From positions 168,876 through 232,875 of the forward strand of contig NZ_PVYW01000016.1 in assembly GCF_003001675.1 (NCBI RefSeq): a stretch of 64,000 bases of DNA, read 5' to 3'. The stretch comes from Cohnella sp. SGD-V74 (GTDB lineage: Bacteria > Bacillota > Bacilli > Paenibacillales > Paenibacillaceae). The notes beneath the pieces were generated by a model. It saw nothing but the letters and a program-made list of their open reading frames with translations. It was not told where the DNA came from and did not search any database. The translations under genes were made by a program, and so were the position numbers. Numbering within the stretch: the first letter of the stretch is position 1; each line of letters opens with the position of its first letter. Below are positions 1-8,706 of this stretch, one piece after another.

Positions 1-468
1 CTGAAGCAGGACGTGCCGGGCTTCGCGCGCGCTTCGGTGTCGGCCGTAGGCACGCAGATCGGCATTCGCGAGACGCGGCGCATCGTCGGCCTGTATTCGC
101 TGACGAAAGAGGATGTCGTCGACGGCCGGAAGTTCGAGGATGCGATTGCCCGCAGCGGTTATCCGATCGACATCCACGATCCGTCGGGCAAAGGCGTGAC
201 CGCCTCCTGGATCGCGGGCGACGGTACGTACGATATTCCGTACCGCTGCCTGGTTCCGCAAGGCACCCGCAATTTGCTGGCGGCGGGCAGATGCATCTCC
301 ACGACGCACGAAGCGCTCGCCACGACGCGGCTTACGCCAAGCTGTATGGCGACCGGGCAGGCCGCCGGCACCGCCGCCGCTTTGGCGGCTCTCGGAGGCG
401 TGACCCCGGGAGAAGTGGATGTTGCGCGGCTGCGCGAGGCTTTGATCGCAGATAAGGCGTATCTTTGA
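1..468 (+). CDS. FAD-dependent oxidoreductase, C-terminal part (cut by window edge)
   Basis: The reading frame is open from base 1, so the gene begins outside the window and only about 155 C-terminal residues are present. The motif AAGRCISTTHEAL followed by an Ala/Gly-rich GQAAGTAAALAAL helix is the usual C-terminal FAD-contacting end of the FAD_oxidored family (PF12831). These are cytoplasmic flavoproteins often placed in sugar or plant-polymer catabolic loci. The conserved IRETRRIVG segment also fits this family. The substrate cannot be inferred because the Rossmann N-terminus and upstream neighbours are missing. A hairpin terminator follows about 80 bases after the stop. Confidence 0.8.
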   Translation: MKQDVPGFARASVSAVGTQIGIRETRRIVGLYSLTKEDVVDGRKFEDAIARSGYPIDIHDPSGKGVTASWIAGDGTYDIPYRCLVPQGTRNLLAAGRCISTTHEALATTRLTPSCMATGQAAGTAAALAALGGVTPGEVDVARLREALIADKAYL

Positions 469-547
469 GCGACTCCGCATTCATGGCGGCATGGCTCTGA
501 AATCGTTGAACGAGCCGCAGCGATCGCGGCAGCGCTCTGAACACGGC

Positions 548-589
548 AAATCCCGCAAGGCGCAGCGATGCGCTCGGCGGGATTTTTTT
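548..589 (+). terminator. Rho-independent terminator of the FAD oxidoreductase gene
   Basis: AAATCCCGC (548-556) pairs with GCGGGATTT (577-585), and the stem runs into a run of seven T. It lies just after the stop at 468. Confidence 0.8.
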
Positions 590-783
590 CGTGCTGGGGC
601 AGTTGTTCCATTAGTTCGTTGTAGAGCTTCATTAATGCGGCTTCGTCGCTCCCTGCTGCTTGTATGCGCTCTTTGAAGCCAGAGACGACGTCGCAGCCTT
701 CTTCATGACGCTGTAAGGCTTCCAATCTTACAAGTTCAGCAAGCGGCTCCCGCCGCTCGTTGTCGCTTGTCAGGTTATCCCCG
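585..783 (-). pseudogene. Decayed remnant: scrap of yhbH joined to an ADP-ribosylglycohydrolase-like fragment
   Basis: On the minus strand a frame reads GDNLTSDNER and then RLEALQRHEEGCDVVSGF... up to about 585. The bases 753-783 match 1488-1518 inside the intact yhbH with one mismatch (768 versus 1503), in the same orientation, so this piece is a yhbH copy. The remaining residues (EEGCDV..GFKERI..LYNELM) resemble the N-terminal region of some ADP-ribosylglycohydrolase-fold proteins; that assignment is from memory of the family and is weak. A stop lies just upstream of the yhbH-like residues and no credible start is present, so this is debris rather than a gene. Confidence 0.45.
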
Positions 784-910
784 ACATTCTTTATTATCGA
801 TTTTCAAAAAAACTTACAATATAGAACAAAATTAGAAAGGTAAATAATTCCAATTGTCGAAATTTTATACTATATAAATGGTCCTAATGGAGAGCGAAGG
901 AGTCCTGAAA

Positions 911-1204
911 ATGAGTGTACTAAGATTAAAATGGAATTATTTGATTGTTTTTGGGCTGATAGCAGGTCTCTTTTTGCCTAGTCACTCCATGGCGCAAGAG
1001 GCGGAAGTGAGTCCCCACACGATAATCGTGACGATTAATCAAATTCCTGTGTATGTTCAACAAAAAGACCCGTCCTTGATTCGGAATAAATTGTTTTTCG
1101 AAGAGAAGCATGGTTTTCTTGTGCAGCTACCCGGAACAAATGCTACAGGGACAGTAACCTTCTATGGAAAGAAGGGTTTTATTCACGAGGTTTTTTTCTG
1201 GTAA
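911..1204 (+). CDS. Small secreted protein of unknown function
   Basis: The frame encodes 97 residues. The ATG at 911 was preferred because GAAGGAG stands 8 bases upstream; an in-frame ATG at 878 lacks a ribosome site. The N-terminus is a clear signal peptide: basic residues (RLKWN), a hydrophobic stretch (LIVFGLIAGLFLP) and a likely cleavage after SMA, giving a mature protein of about 70 residues with beta-type alternation (IIVTINQIPVYVQ, TGTVTFYG). No family was recognised. The gene and its leader are visibly AT-richer than the flanking genes, which may mean acquisition from elsewhere. It converges on yhbH and shares a bidirectional terminator with it. Confidence 0.6.
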   Translation: MSVLRLKWNYLIVFGLIAGLFLPSHSMAQEAEVSPHTIIVTINQIPVYVQQKDPSLIRNKLFFEEKHGFLVQLPGTNATGTVTFYGKKGFIHEVFFW

Positions 1205-1242
1205 AAGGAAATCGTTAAGGAGAGGATTTGCGCGCATTACAA

Positions 1243-1283
1243 GAAAGCCCGTATTTCCCAAAGGGAGTACGGGCTTTCGCTTT
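1243..1283. terminator. Bidirectional terminator between the small secreted protein and yhbH
   Basis: GAAAGCCCGTA (1243-1253) pairs with TACGGGCTTTC (1268-1278). T-rich sequence follows on the plus strand, and TTTCTTG on the minus strand. Confidence 0.75.
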
Positions 1284-2429
1284 TCACCCCACCGCTTCCC
1301 GTTTCCGGAAAAACGTCTTCAGAGCGTTGTAGATTTCACCTTTTTCCTTGATGACGTAGTAGAGAAATTGCTGGTGCTCCAGATGCTTGTAAGCCGACAT
1401 CAGCGTGCTGCTCCGGTTGTACTGATTCACTTCCCCGTAGCCGAAAATGTTCGACCGCTCCAACAGCTCCTTGATCAGCCGCACGCACCGCTCGTTGTCG
1501 CTCGTCAGGTTATCCCCGTCCGAGAAATGGAACGGATAAATGTTGTACAGCGACGGAGGATAGCGGCTGTCGATAATCTCCAGCGCCTTGACGTATGCGG
1601 ATGAGCAGATCGTGCCGCCGCTCTCGCCGCGGGTGAAGAACTCCTCTTCGGTGACTTCCTTCGCCTCCGTATGATGGGCGATAAAGACGATGTCTACTTT
1701 TTCATATTGCCGCCTTAAAAACCTGCTCATCCAGAAGAAGAACGACCTCGCGCAATATTTCTCGAACGAGCCCATCGATCCGGATGTATCCATCATCGCC
1801 AGAATGACCGCGTTGTTTTGCGGCTTAACGATTTCCTCCCACGTCTTGAAGCGCAGATCGTCGGGGGAGATGCCTCCGATCTCGGCGCGGCCATCCCGCG
1901 AGTTGCGGCGCAGGTTTTCGAGAATCGTCCGCTTTTTGTCGATGTTGGACATGATGCCTTTGCGCCTGACGTCGGTAAAACGCACGTCTTTGACTTCAAT
2001 CTGCTGTTTGTCTTTTTTCTTCAAATAAGGAAGCTCCAGCTCCTCGAACAGCATCGACTCCAGCTCGGCGATGGAGATTTCCGCTTCGACGACGTCGTCG
2101 CCCGGATCGGAGCCAGCGCCTTCCCCTTTGCCGCCGGCCGGCTTCGGATCGACGCCCAGCACGTCTCCGACTTGACTGTCTCCGTTTCCTTGTCCGACAT
2201 GCTTCTTCTTGTTCGTGTTGAAGACGAATCGGTATTCGTCCAGGCTGCGGATCGGAATTTTAATGATTTGTCGCCCATCGGACATGACGATGTTCTCTTC
2301 GGAGACGAGATCGGGCAGGTTCTGCTTGATCGCCTCCCGGACTTTCTGCTGATGCCGCGCCTGATCCTGATAACCTTTACGATGCAGAGACCAGTCTTCC
2401 CGGGATAAAATAAACGAGGGATGATTCAT
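1284..2429 (-). CDS. yhbH: Sporulation protein YhbH (UPF0229, von Willebrand A-like domain)
   Basis: The protein has 381 residues, the usual length for YhbH/YeaH. The N-terminus (FILSREDWSLHRKGYQDQ) and the long charged linker are typical of the family. The C-terminal half carries a MIDAS-like metal site (MDTSGSM) followed by SGGTICSSAY and FSDGDNLTSDNER, which identify the vWA-type domain. The ATG at 2429 is preferred over the in-frame TTG at 2435 because AGGGGG lies 6 bases before the ATG. YhbH is a sigma-E-dependent sporulation protein in Bacillus subtilis; its biochemical role is not known. A sigma-E-like promoter is visible upstream. A piece of this gene recurs about 735 bases downstream at 753-783. 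Confidence 0.9.
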   Translation of the reverse strand: MNHPSFILSREDWSLHRKGYQDQARHQQKVREAIKQNLPDLVSEENIVMSDGRQIIKIPIRSLDEYRFVFNTNKKKHVGQGNGDSQVGDVLGVDPKPAGGKGEGAGSDPGDDVVEAEISIAELESMLFEELELPYLKKKDKQQIEVKDVRFTDVRRKGIMSNIDKKRTILENLRRNSRDGRAEIGGISPDDLRFKTWEEIVKPQNNAVILAMMDTSGSMGSFEKYCARSFFFWMSRFLRRQYEKVDIVFIAHHTEAKEVTEEEFFTRGESGGTICSSAYVKALEIIDSRYPPSLYNIYPFHFSDGDNLTSDNERCVRLIKELLERSNIFGYGEVNQYNRSSTLMSAYKHLEHQQFLYYVIKEKGEIYNALKTFFRKREAVG

Positions 2430-2451
2430 GGGCAACCCCCTATCGCTTCGT

Positions 2452-2480
2452 TGTGAATGGATGTATTACTCAATATATTC
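2452..2480 (-). promoter_or_regulatory. Possible sigma-E promoter of yhbH
   Basis: Read on the minus strand, GAATATA (2480-2474) and CATTCACA (2459-2452) are 14 bases apart. The sigma-E consensus is KMATATT, N14-15, CATACANT; the match is 6/7 and 6/8. The start site would fall about 16 bases before the ATG. Confidence 0.35.
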
Positions 2481-2609
2481 AAGTTCGGCCAAACGATGTG
2501 TGCGTAATGACGGGACAAGTGGTGAACAGTCTTCTCGTTTGATAGAATAACAAGTAATACTAAGATGGAGTGGAAGAGAAGTGGGGATCAGAGGGAAGAA
2601 AGATGAATT

Positions 2610-2837
2610 ATGGAAAGAAGCGAAGTCAGGTGCAAATTGAAGGACGAAGAAATTCGGATGGCTAAGGAGATGGGGCTTAACCCGTTGAGCTTGATTAAGA
2701 ACATACCTGCTCCGAATCAGCTCTGGAAAGCCCCGGTGAAGCAATGGATTCGCGAAATGTACGAAGAGCGGCTCGAGAAAAGCGCCAGGAGAGCATTGTT
2801 GAAGAAAAATGCCGCTAATCCAACGAGCGCCGAATAG
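2610..2837 (+). CDS. Small conserved hypothetical protein
   Basis: The product has 75 residues and is highly charged, with no membrane segment or signal peptide. The core reads EEIRMAKEMGLNP, then NIPAP, WKAPVKQWIREMYEERLEKS. I recall small uncharacterised Firmicute proteins with the same 'MAKELG(L/M)NP ... WK.P...WI.E.Y..R' layout, so I regard it as real, but I can name no function. GAGGGAAG lies about 12 bases before the ATG at 2610. It is alone on this strand between divergent yhbH and the convergent SEC-C gene. Confidence 0.6.
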   Translation: MERSEVRCKLKDEEIRMAKEMGLNPLSLIKNIPAPNQLWKAPVKQWIREMYEERLEKSARRALLKKNAANPTSAE

Positions 2838-2891
2838 CCTCAAGGATATGCGAAAGTGAAGCCAAGCGCCTACTCTTGTTGAAAACTTCGT

Positions 2892-4046
2892 TTAAGCGCC
2901 GCAGCACTTTTTAAATTTTTTACCGCTTCCGCAATGGCAAGGGTCGTTGCGTCCGACTTTTGTAGATTTAACTTGCGAGGCTTGAAGTCCGAGTTTGAGC
3001 TGTCTGATTCGCTCCGCTTCCCGGTCGAAGTCCGCCGCCCATTCGGCCAACTCAGGCAAATCGACTCCATTCATGACGCAGTTTACGTACAAATACTGTC
3101 TCAGATCCAAATATCCCGAGTCATAACCGTCGTCGATCCGTTTCCTCACGATTGGAATCGCGTCGGTCGATCCCAGCTCGCACAATCCGGCTGCCAGCTT
3201 GGTCGCGATCGTAAGATCGTCTTCTTGCTCAAGAAGGCGGAATAAAGCTTGTTCCGACGAAGGCCGTTTGATTTTGCCGAAAATATCCGAAGCGAATAGG
3301 CGGTAATCCCCTTCCGAATCTGCTTCGAAACGTTGAGCGGCTTGCCGGACGACTTCGTCCGTTCCGACTTTGACCAACGCTTTGACGGCAACGTCCGGAC
3401 TCACATCATCGTCCAAAGCCGCCATTTCGATTAAAAACGAAATAGCGGAAGCCAGCTTCAACTCTCCTGCAAGTTTGGCGTAAAAAATCTGCGAATAACT
3501 CTCGCTCGGTTTAAGGGCCTCCAACACTTCTTCTTCCGCAATCGCAGCTCTCACGGCTAAAAGTTTGGCAAGTTCTTCTCCGTACCGAACATCGATCTCG
3601 TTGTAGTATTTTCCTTCGGTCGACTCGATAAATTCGTTAAACTGCTGAATCAGCTGTTTATCGGAGAACTGCGCAAGCTCGATTCGCGCTTGGATCGCTT
3701 TGGCCAGGTTGTTCGAATAGGCAGAGATTTCCGGCATGACGGCAAGCAGTAGGGGGACATCCGCATTCATTAACGTGAGCGATAGATGAATTTGGGTTTG
3801 CGCGTCGGTCGCGGTCGAATTCAGAAGCTCGAGCACTTCCTCGATCGTCTTCTGCGTATGCGGAAAAGAATAGCCGTGATGAAGATAATAGGTTTCATCC
3901 TTCTTGACTCTTCTTAACCTCTGGAGAAATAACGGCATCAGCTCTTCGTCAAGCAAGTACGAATCAGCAAAGTACTCCGTAGCGAAGTTGGCGACCCGAA
4001 CGTCATCGTGAAGGATGAACGGCTTTACTTGTTTAGGGGCTAACAT
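2892..4046 (-). CDS. SEC-C motif protein with a helical-repeat body
   Basis: This 384-residue protein ends in RNDPCHCGSGKKFKKCC, a complete SEC-C zinc motif (CxCx8CC) as found at the C-terminus of SecA and many stand-alone bacterial proteins. The rest is alpha-helical, with leucine/alanine-rich helical pairs (for example DEVVRQAAQRFEAD and DDLTIATKLAAGLCELGSTDAIPIVRKRI) that look like HEAT-type repeats. No catalytic signature is visible. AGAAAGG precedes the ATG at 4046. The SEC-C tail suggests protein or ribosome contact, but nothing nearby indicates a partner. It is transcribed away from sbcD. Confidence 0.7.
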   Translation of the reverse strand: MLAPKQVKPFILHDDVRVANFATEYFADSYLLDEELMPLFLQRLRRVKKDETYYLHHGYSFPHTQKTIEEVLELLNSTATDAQTQIHLSLTLMNADVPLLLAVMPEISAYSNNLAKAIQARIELAQFSDKQLIQQFNEFIESTEGKYYNEIDVRYGEELAKLLAVRAAIAEEEVLEALKPSESYSQIFYAKLAGELKLASAISFLIEMAALDDDVSPDVAVKALVKVGTDEVVRQAAQRFEADSEGDYRLFASDIFGKIKRPSSEQALFRLLEQEDDLTIATKLAAGLCELGSTDAIPIVRKRIDDGYDSGYLDLRQYLYVNCVMNGVDLPELAEWAADFDREAERIRQLKLGLQASQVKSTKVGRNDPCHCGSGKKFKKCCGA

Positions 4047-4178
4047 GCTTCAACAACCTTTCTGGGGGAAATGGCGATTACCATAAATTATTGTAGCAGA
4101 AAACGTCGGTAATGAACTGCAATTGCGCATTCAACAGATTAGAATAAGAAAATAAGAGAAGAAGGGACGGTTGCTTTC

Positions 4179-5345
4179 ATGAAGTTCATACATACCGCCG
4201 ACTGGCATCTGGGCAAGCTGGTTCAGGGCGTCTACATGACGGACGACCAGCGTTACGTGCTGGAACAATTAATAGCAACGATAGAAGAAGAGAGACCCGA
4301 CGCGGTGATCGTAGCCGGAGATTTGTACGACCGGGCCATTCCGCCGACAGAAGCCGTCGAACTGCTGGACGAGCTGTTCGAGCGCATCGTCATCGGGCTG
4401 AACACGCCGCTGCTGGCGATCTCGGGCAACCACGACAGTCCGGACAGGTTGTCGTTCGGTACGGCCATTATGGAGGCGAGGGGGCTGCACCTGGTCGGCC
4501 AGCTCAAGGCCGAGCACAAGCCGGTCGTGCTGCGGGACGATGACGGAGAAGTTCACTTCCACCTCGTGCCTTACGCCGATCCGGCCCAGGTTCGTTACAT
4601 ACTCGGAGATGACGGCATTCGTACGCACGACGACGCGATGAAGGCGATTGTAGGGAGGATCGAAGCGGAGATGGATCGCGCTGCGCGACACGTGTTCGTC
4701 GGGCATGCGTTCGTGACGCCGGGCGCAAGGCCGGAGGAAAACACGAGCCAGTCCGAGCGTCCGCTGGCGATCGGGGGAGCGGAGCACGTGCACGCCGAAT
4801 ATTTCTTCGGCTTCCATTATGCGGCGCTTGGCCATCTGCACCAGGCGCACCACGTCGGCGACGAGCGGATTCGCTACGCCGGCTCTCCTCTGAAATATTC
4901 GATCTCCGAGGAGAATCATCGCAAAGGCTTCTTCATCGTCGAGCTCGACGAGGCAGGGAACGTATCGGTGGAGAAAAGGGAGCTGAAGCCCCGCCGCGAC
5001 ATGCGACGCATTGCCGCGCCGATCGAGGAGCTCGAGCGGCATCCGGTATGCGACGATTACGTGTTCGTGACGCTGCTGAACGACAATCCGGTGCTGTTCC
5101 CGATGGAGAAAGTTCGCGCCGTATATCCGAACGCGCTGCACGTCGAACGCAGGACGGTATCTTCCGTCGCTGCGGAAGGCGCGGAAGCGGCGGCTGGCAG
5201 AACGGCCAGAAGGGAAGCCGACCCGGTCGCGCTGTTCGCGGCGTTCTATCAGGAAGTGAAAGGCATGCCGCTGACTCCGGACAAGCAGGAGTTGTTCGCG
5301 GAAGCGTACGCGGCCGTCTTGCGCGAGGAAGGGGGAGCGGGATGA
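4179..5345 (+). CDS. sbcD: Exonuclease subunit SbcD
   Basis: SbcD is the nuclease half of the SbcCD (Mre11-Rad50-like) complex, which cuts hairpins, protein-blocked ends and cruciforms in cytoplasmic DNA. The 388-residue protein has the calcineurin-like phosphoesterase motifs in order: ADWHLGK near residue 7, GDLYDR, SGNHDS, GHAFV and GHLHQAH, supplying the expected metal ligands. The C-terminal capping region follows, with an Ala/Glu/Arg-rich low-complexity stretch (VAAEGAEAAAGRTARREAD). GAAGGGA precedes the ATG. The stop overlaps the sbcC start (ATGA), so the subunits are translationally coupled. No LexA box is visible upstream. Confidence 0.96.
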   Translation: MKFIHTADWHLGKLVQGVYMTDDQRYVLEQLIATIEEERPDAVIVAGDLYDRAIPPTEAVELLDELFERIVIGLNTPLLAISGNHDSPDRLSFGTAIMEARGLHLVGQLKAEHKPVVLRDDDGEVHFHLVPYADPAQVRYILGDDGIRTHDDAMKAIVGRIEAEMDRAARHVFVGHAFVTPGARPEENTSQSERPLAIGGAEHVHAEYFFGFHYAALGHLHQAHHVGDERIRYAGSPLKYSISEENHRKGFFIVELDEAGNVSVEKRELKPRRDMRRIAAPIEELERHPVCDDYVFVTLLNDNPVLFPMEKVRAVYPNALHVERRTVSSVAAEGAEAAAGRTARREADPVALFAAFYQEVKGMPLTPDKQELFAEAYAAVLREEGGAG

Positions 5346-8300
5346 AGCCGATTCGAATCAGCATGACGGCGTTCGGCCCTTACCGGGACGAGGAAACGAT
5401 TGATTTCGAGGCGCTCGGGGACCGGAGACTGTTCGTCATCTCAGGAAATACCGGAGCGGGCAAGACGACGATCTTCGATGCGATCTGCTTCGCGCTGTAC
5501 GGCAGCGCCAGCGGAGAGGACCGCGCGGAGCCGCGGATGCTGCGGAGCCATTTCGCGGATGACGACGTTCATACGTCGGTGGATTATCATTTTGCGGTCG
5601 GCGCGCGGACATACCGCGTATTCCGGCAGATGCCCCATCGCCGGGGCACGAACAAGAGCGAGACTGGAGGCAAGGCGGAGCTGTACGAGACGACCGGGGG
5701 CGAAGAGATCCCCAGCGTCGATCGCTTCACCGTCTCGGACGTGAACGCCAAGATCGAAGCGCTGCTCGGCCTCACCCGGGAGCAGTTCGGACAGATCGTC
5801 ATGCTGCCGCAGGGGGAATTCCGCAAGCTGCTTACTTCCGATACGGAAAACAAGGAAGAGATTTTGCGGCGGATTTTCCGGACGGGGCTGTATCAGAAGA
5901 TCGAGGACCGGTTCCAGCGGCAAAATCGCGAGCTGCAGGAGGCGCTTAAGCAGGCGAAGGCGATGCAGGACGTGTACGCCAAGCAGGCGCAGCAATCGCT
6001 GCCGCAGCGGGAGGGAAGCACGCTTGCGGCGACGCTGCTTCAGGAATACAGCAGTATGGCGCAAGTGTCGGATGGATTGGCGCAGGAAATCGCCTATTAC
6101 GAAGCGCTTGCCGAGGAGATCGGCCGCGGCAAAGCCGAGCTGGAAGCGCGGCTGCAAGCGAGCGAGTCGGCTTTGCGCGAGGCGCTGGCGCTGGAGGCGA
6201 AGTTCGCGCAGCTTGCGGAGAAGCGCGAGCAGCTCGGACGGCTCGAGGAGCGCAAAGCCGAGGCGGACGAGAGCGAGCGGCTGCTGAAGCTGGCCGAGCA
6301 AGCGTCGCGGCTGCTGCCGTACGAGGAGCAGGCGCTGGAGGCGGCGCGCCAGGACGAGCAGAAGCGCGGCGCGCTTGAGCGCAAGCTGCGGGATGCGGCG
6401 GAAGCCGAGCGCGCGCATGCCGAAGCGGAGCGGAGCTACCGTAGCGAGGAGGCTCGGGGCGAGGAGCGCAAGGAGGCGGAACGCGAGCAGACGCGCTTGG
6501 CCGAGCTGAAGCCGGTCGTGCAGACGCTCGACGAGCGCCGGCTTGAGGTGGAGCGATTGGCCGCGCAGGAGAAGGCGGTGACCGAGCGGCGGGATGCGGC
6601 GGAACGTCAGCTCGAGACGCTGCGCGAAGAACGCCGAGCCGTCGCCGACGGCTTAAAGCTGGCGGAGACGGAATCGGCCAAGCTGCCGGAAGCTCTGGAA
6701 CGCTATGAACGGCTGAGAAGCAAGTACAAGCTGCTGAAGGAATTGGACGAGCTGGATAAGCGGCTGGAGAGCTGGTCCAAGCTTGAAGAGGAGCTGCAAC
6801 GCTCAGCCTCCGGGCTCAAGGAAGACCATGATCGCGCGGAGACGCTGTGGCTGGAGGGGCAGGCGGGATTGTTGGCCGTGCATCTTCACGACGGCAAACC
6901 GTGCCCGGTCTGCGGAAGCGAGTCTCATCCGGCCAAAGCCGTCCCGGCCTCAAGCGTTCCGACGCGCGTACAACTGCAGGAGGCGAAGGAGCAGCTTCGC
7001 GCCGTCGAGCGCGAATTGGGCGAAGCCCGGGCGCAGGCGGCCGCGGCCGGCGCCGGTCGTTCCGGTCGGGCGGAGCTGATCGCCGAATACGGCATCACCG
7101 ACGAGCCGCTGGGCGAGCAGTTGGCCCGCGCCGAAGCGGAAGGCAAGAGCGTGCGCCAAGAAACCGATCGCTTAAAGCAGCAGGCCGAGGCCGTTCAAGG
7201 ACGCCGACAGGAAGCCGAGAAGCTGGAGGCTCAGCTTGAGCGGCTGCAAGCTGAGCGCGAACAGCTGCTGGCCGAACAGCACCGTCTGTCGGTGGACAGA
7301 AGCGCCAAGCAGTCCGTCTTGGAGAGCGAGCTGGGCCGCGTGCCCGAGCCGTTGCGCTCCCTGGACAAGCTCGCTGCCCGCTATCGCGAGCAGTCCGCTC
7401 TTGTTGAGCGGTTGAACGCCTCTTGGCTGGAGGCGCAGCGCCGACTGCAGAACACGCAGGCGAAGCTCGTGGAGGAGAAAACCAATGTTGCCCAAGCGAC
7501 CAGCCAGCGGCAGGAAGCTGAGCAACAGCGCAAACAAGCCGAAGAGCGCTTCGCCGAGCAACTGGCCAACGTCGGCTTCGATACGGCGGAGAAGTATCGC
7601 GCCGCCAAAATGTCCGAGCCCGACCGCCAGCGTCTAGCCGCCCTGATCGAGCAATTCAGGCTTCAAGTGACGACCTTGATTCAGCAAATCGCCGAACTGG
7701 AGCGCGATCTGAGCGGCAAGATTCGCCCGGACACGGCATCGCTTCAAGCGGCGATGGACGAATTGAAGGGTCAACTGGAGCGGATTGTCGCCGAACTGCA
7801 TGCCGTCGGCGGGCACGAACGCGAAGCCCGGAGGCTGCTGGCCGCGATCTCCGAAGCCGAGGCTCGATTCCGCGACCTGGAACAGCAACAGCAGCGGGTG
7901 ACGGATATTTATCAGATGCTCAAGGGCGATAATCCGCTGAAAATTTCGTTCGAACGCTATATTCTGATCGAGTTTCTTGAACAAATTCTGCACGCGGCCA
8001 ACGTTCGATTGACTGACTTGTCCAACGGACAATTCAGATTGGAGCGCAGCGACAGGCTGGAATCGCGCGGCAAGCAGAGCGGACTCGGACTTGACGTGTA
8101 CGACGCCTATACCGGACTGAATCGCGACGTTAAGTCGATGTCCGGCGGAGAGAAGTTCAACGCCTCGCTCTGCCTCGCCCTCGGAATGACCGACGTCATC
8201 CAGGCTTACCAGGGGGGCGTGTCGATCGAAATGATGTTCATCGATGAAGGCTTCGGCTCGCTGGACGAGGACTCGCTGAACAAGGCGATCGCGACGCTCG

Positions 8301-8434
8301 TCGACCTTCAGCGATCCGGCCGCATGATCGGCGTCATCTCGCACGTGCAGGAACTGAAGATGGCATTCCCGGCAGTCCTTGAAGTCAGCAAGACCAAGGA
8401 AGGCCACAGTCGTACGAAGTTTATCGTTAAGTAG
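5342..8434 (+). CDS. sbcC: Exonuclease subunit SbcC
   Basis: SbcC is the SMC/Rad50-like ATPase partner of SbcD. The 1030-residue protein starts at the ATG overlapping the sbcD stop. Walker A (GNTGAGKTT) is at residues 35-43. Very long Glu/Arg/Ala/Gln coiled coils flank a zinc hook CPVC (residues 521-524). The ABC signature (SMSGGEKFNASL) and Walker B (MMFIDEGFGSLDE) sit near the C-terminus. The length agrees with the Gram-positive family. In-frame extension upstream of 5342 is an artefact of the open frame inside sbcD. The SbcCD function of cleaving long palindromes is relevant here, because the window holds several long cruciform repeats. Confidence 0.96.
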   Translation: MKPIRISMTAFGPYRDEETIDFEALGDRRLFVISGNTGAGKTTIFDAICFALYGSASGEDRAEPRMLRSHFADDDVHTSVDYHFAVGARTYRVFRQMPHRRGTNKSETGGKAELYETTGGEEIPSVDRFTVSDVNAKIEALLGLTREQFGQIVMLPQGEFRKLLTSDTENKEEILRRIFRTGLYQKIEDRFQRQNRELQEALKQAKAMQDVYAKQAQQSLPQREGSTLAATLLQEYSSMAQVSDGLAQEIAYYEALAEEIGRGKAELEARLQASESALREALALEAKFAQLAEKREQLGRLEERKAEADESERLLKLAEQASRLLPYEEQALEAARQDEQKRGALERKLRDAAEAERAHAEAERSYRSEEARGEERKEAEREQTRLAELKPVVQTLDERRLEVERLAAQEKAVTERRDAAERQLETLREERRAVADGLKLAETESAKLPEALERYERLRSKYKLLKELDELDKRLESWSKLEEELQRSASGLKEDHDRAETLWLEGQAGLLAVHLHDGKPCPVCGSESHPAKAVPASSVPTRVQLQEAKEQLRAVERELGEARAQAAAAGAGRSGRAELIAEYGITDEPLGEQLARAEAEGKSVRQETDRLKQQAEAVQGRRQEAEKLEAQLERLQAEREQLLAEQHRLSVDRSAKQSVLESELGRVPEPLRSLDKLAARYREQSALVERLNASWLEAQRRLQNTQAKLVEEKTNVAQATSQRQEAEQQRKQAEERFAEQLANVGFDTAEKYRAAKMSEPDRQRLAALIEQFRLQVTTLIQQIAELERDLSGKIRPDTASLQAAMDELKGQLERIVAELHAVGGHEREARRLLAAISEAEARFRDLEQQQQRVTDIYQMLKGDNPLKISFERYILIEFLEQILHAANVRLTDLSNGQFRLERSDRLESRGKQSGLGLDVYDAYTGLNRDVKSMSGGEKFNASLCLALGMTDVIQAYQGGVSIEMMFIDEGFGSLDEDSLNKAIATLVDLQRSGRMIGVISHVQELKMAFPAVLEVSKTKEGHSRTKFIVK

Positions 8435-8498
8435 TTCACGTCGAAGCTAAGCCTGCAGCGAGGCGGATACGGAACAGGACGCGGAGCCGAATTCGGTT

Positions 8499-8702
8499 CC
8501 GTATCTGTTCCACGTCTCGTTTCGCATCCCGTTCCGTATCTCGCTCTGTATCTCGCTCTGCATCTCGATCCACATCCCGTTTCGCATCCCGTTCCGTATC
8601 CCGTTCCGTATCTCGCTCTGCATCTCGATCCACATCCCGTTTCGCATCCCGTTCCGTATCTCGCTCTGCATCTCGATCCACATCCCACTCCGTATCTCGT
8701 TC
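8499..8702. repeat. 12-bp minisatellite (17 dodecamer units with 48/60-bp higher-order structure)
   Basis: Seventeen consecutive 12-base units with consensus YRYATCYCGNTC fill this stretch. Blocks of five units recur at exactly 60 bases (lines beginning 8521 and 8581 differ at few positions), followed by a 48-base version. Because 12 is a multiple of 3, all reading frames stay open; on the minus strand one frame reads as RD(A/T/V)(E/K/D) tetrapeptides, but it has no plausible start. The array ends directly after the stop codon of the IS1595-like gene (8707). Confidence 0.9.
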
Positions 8703-8706
8703 CGCA

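Noticed and set aside
2466..2843. Minus-strand frame opposite the small conserved gene
   Set aside because: No ribosome site, no family features, and it conflicts with the better-supported plus-strand gene and the yhbH promoter.
8499..8702. Possible CRISPR array
   Set aside because: The units are contiguous 12-mers with no spacers and no cas genes nearby.
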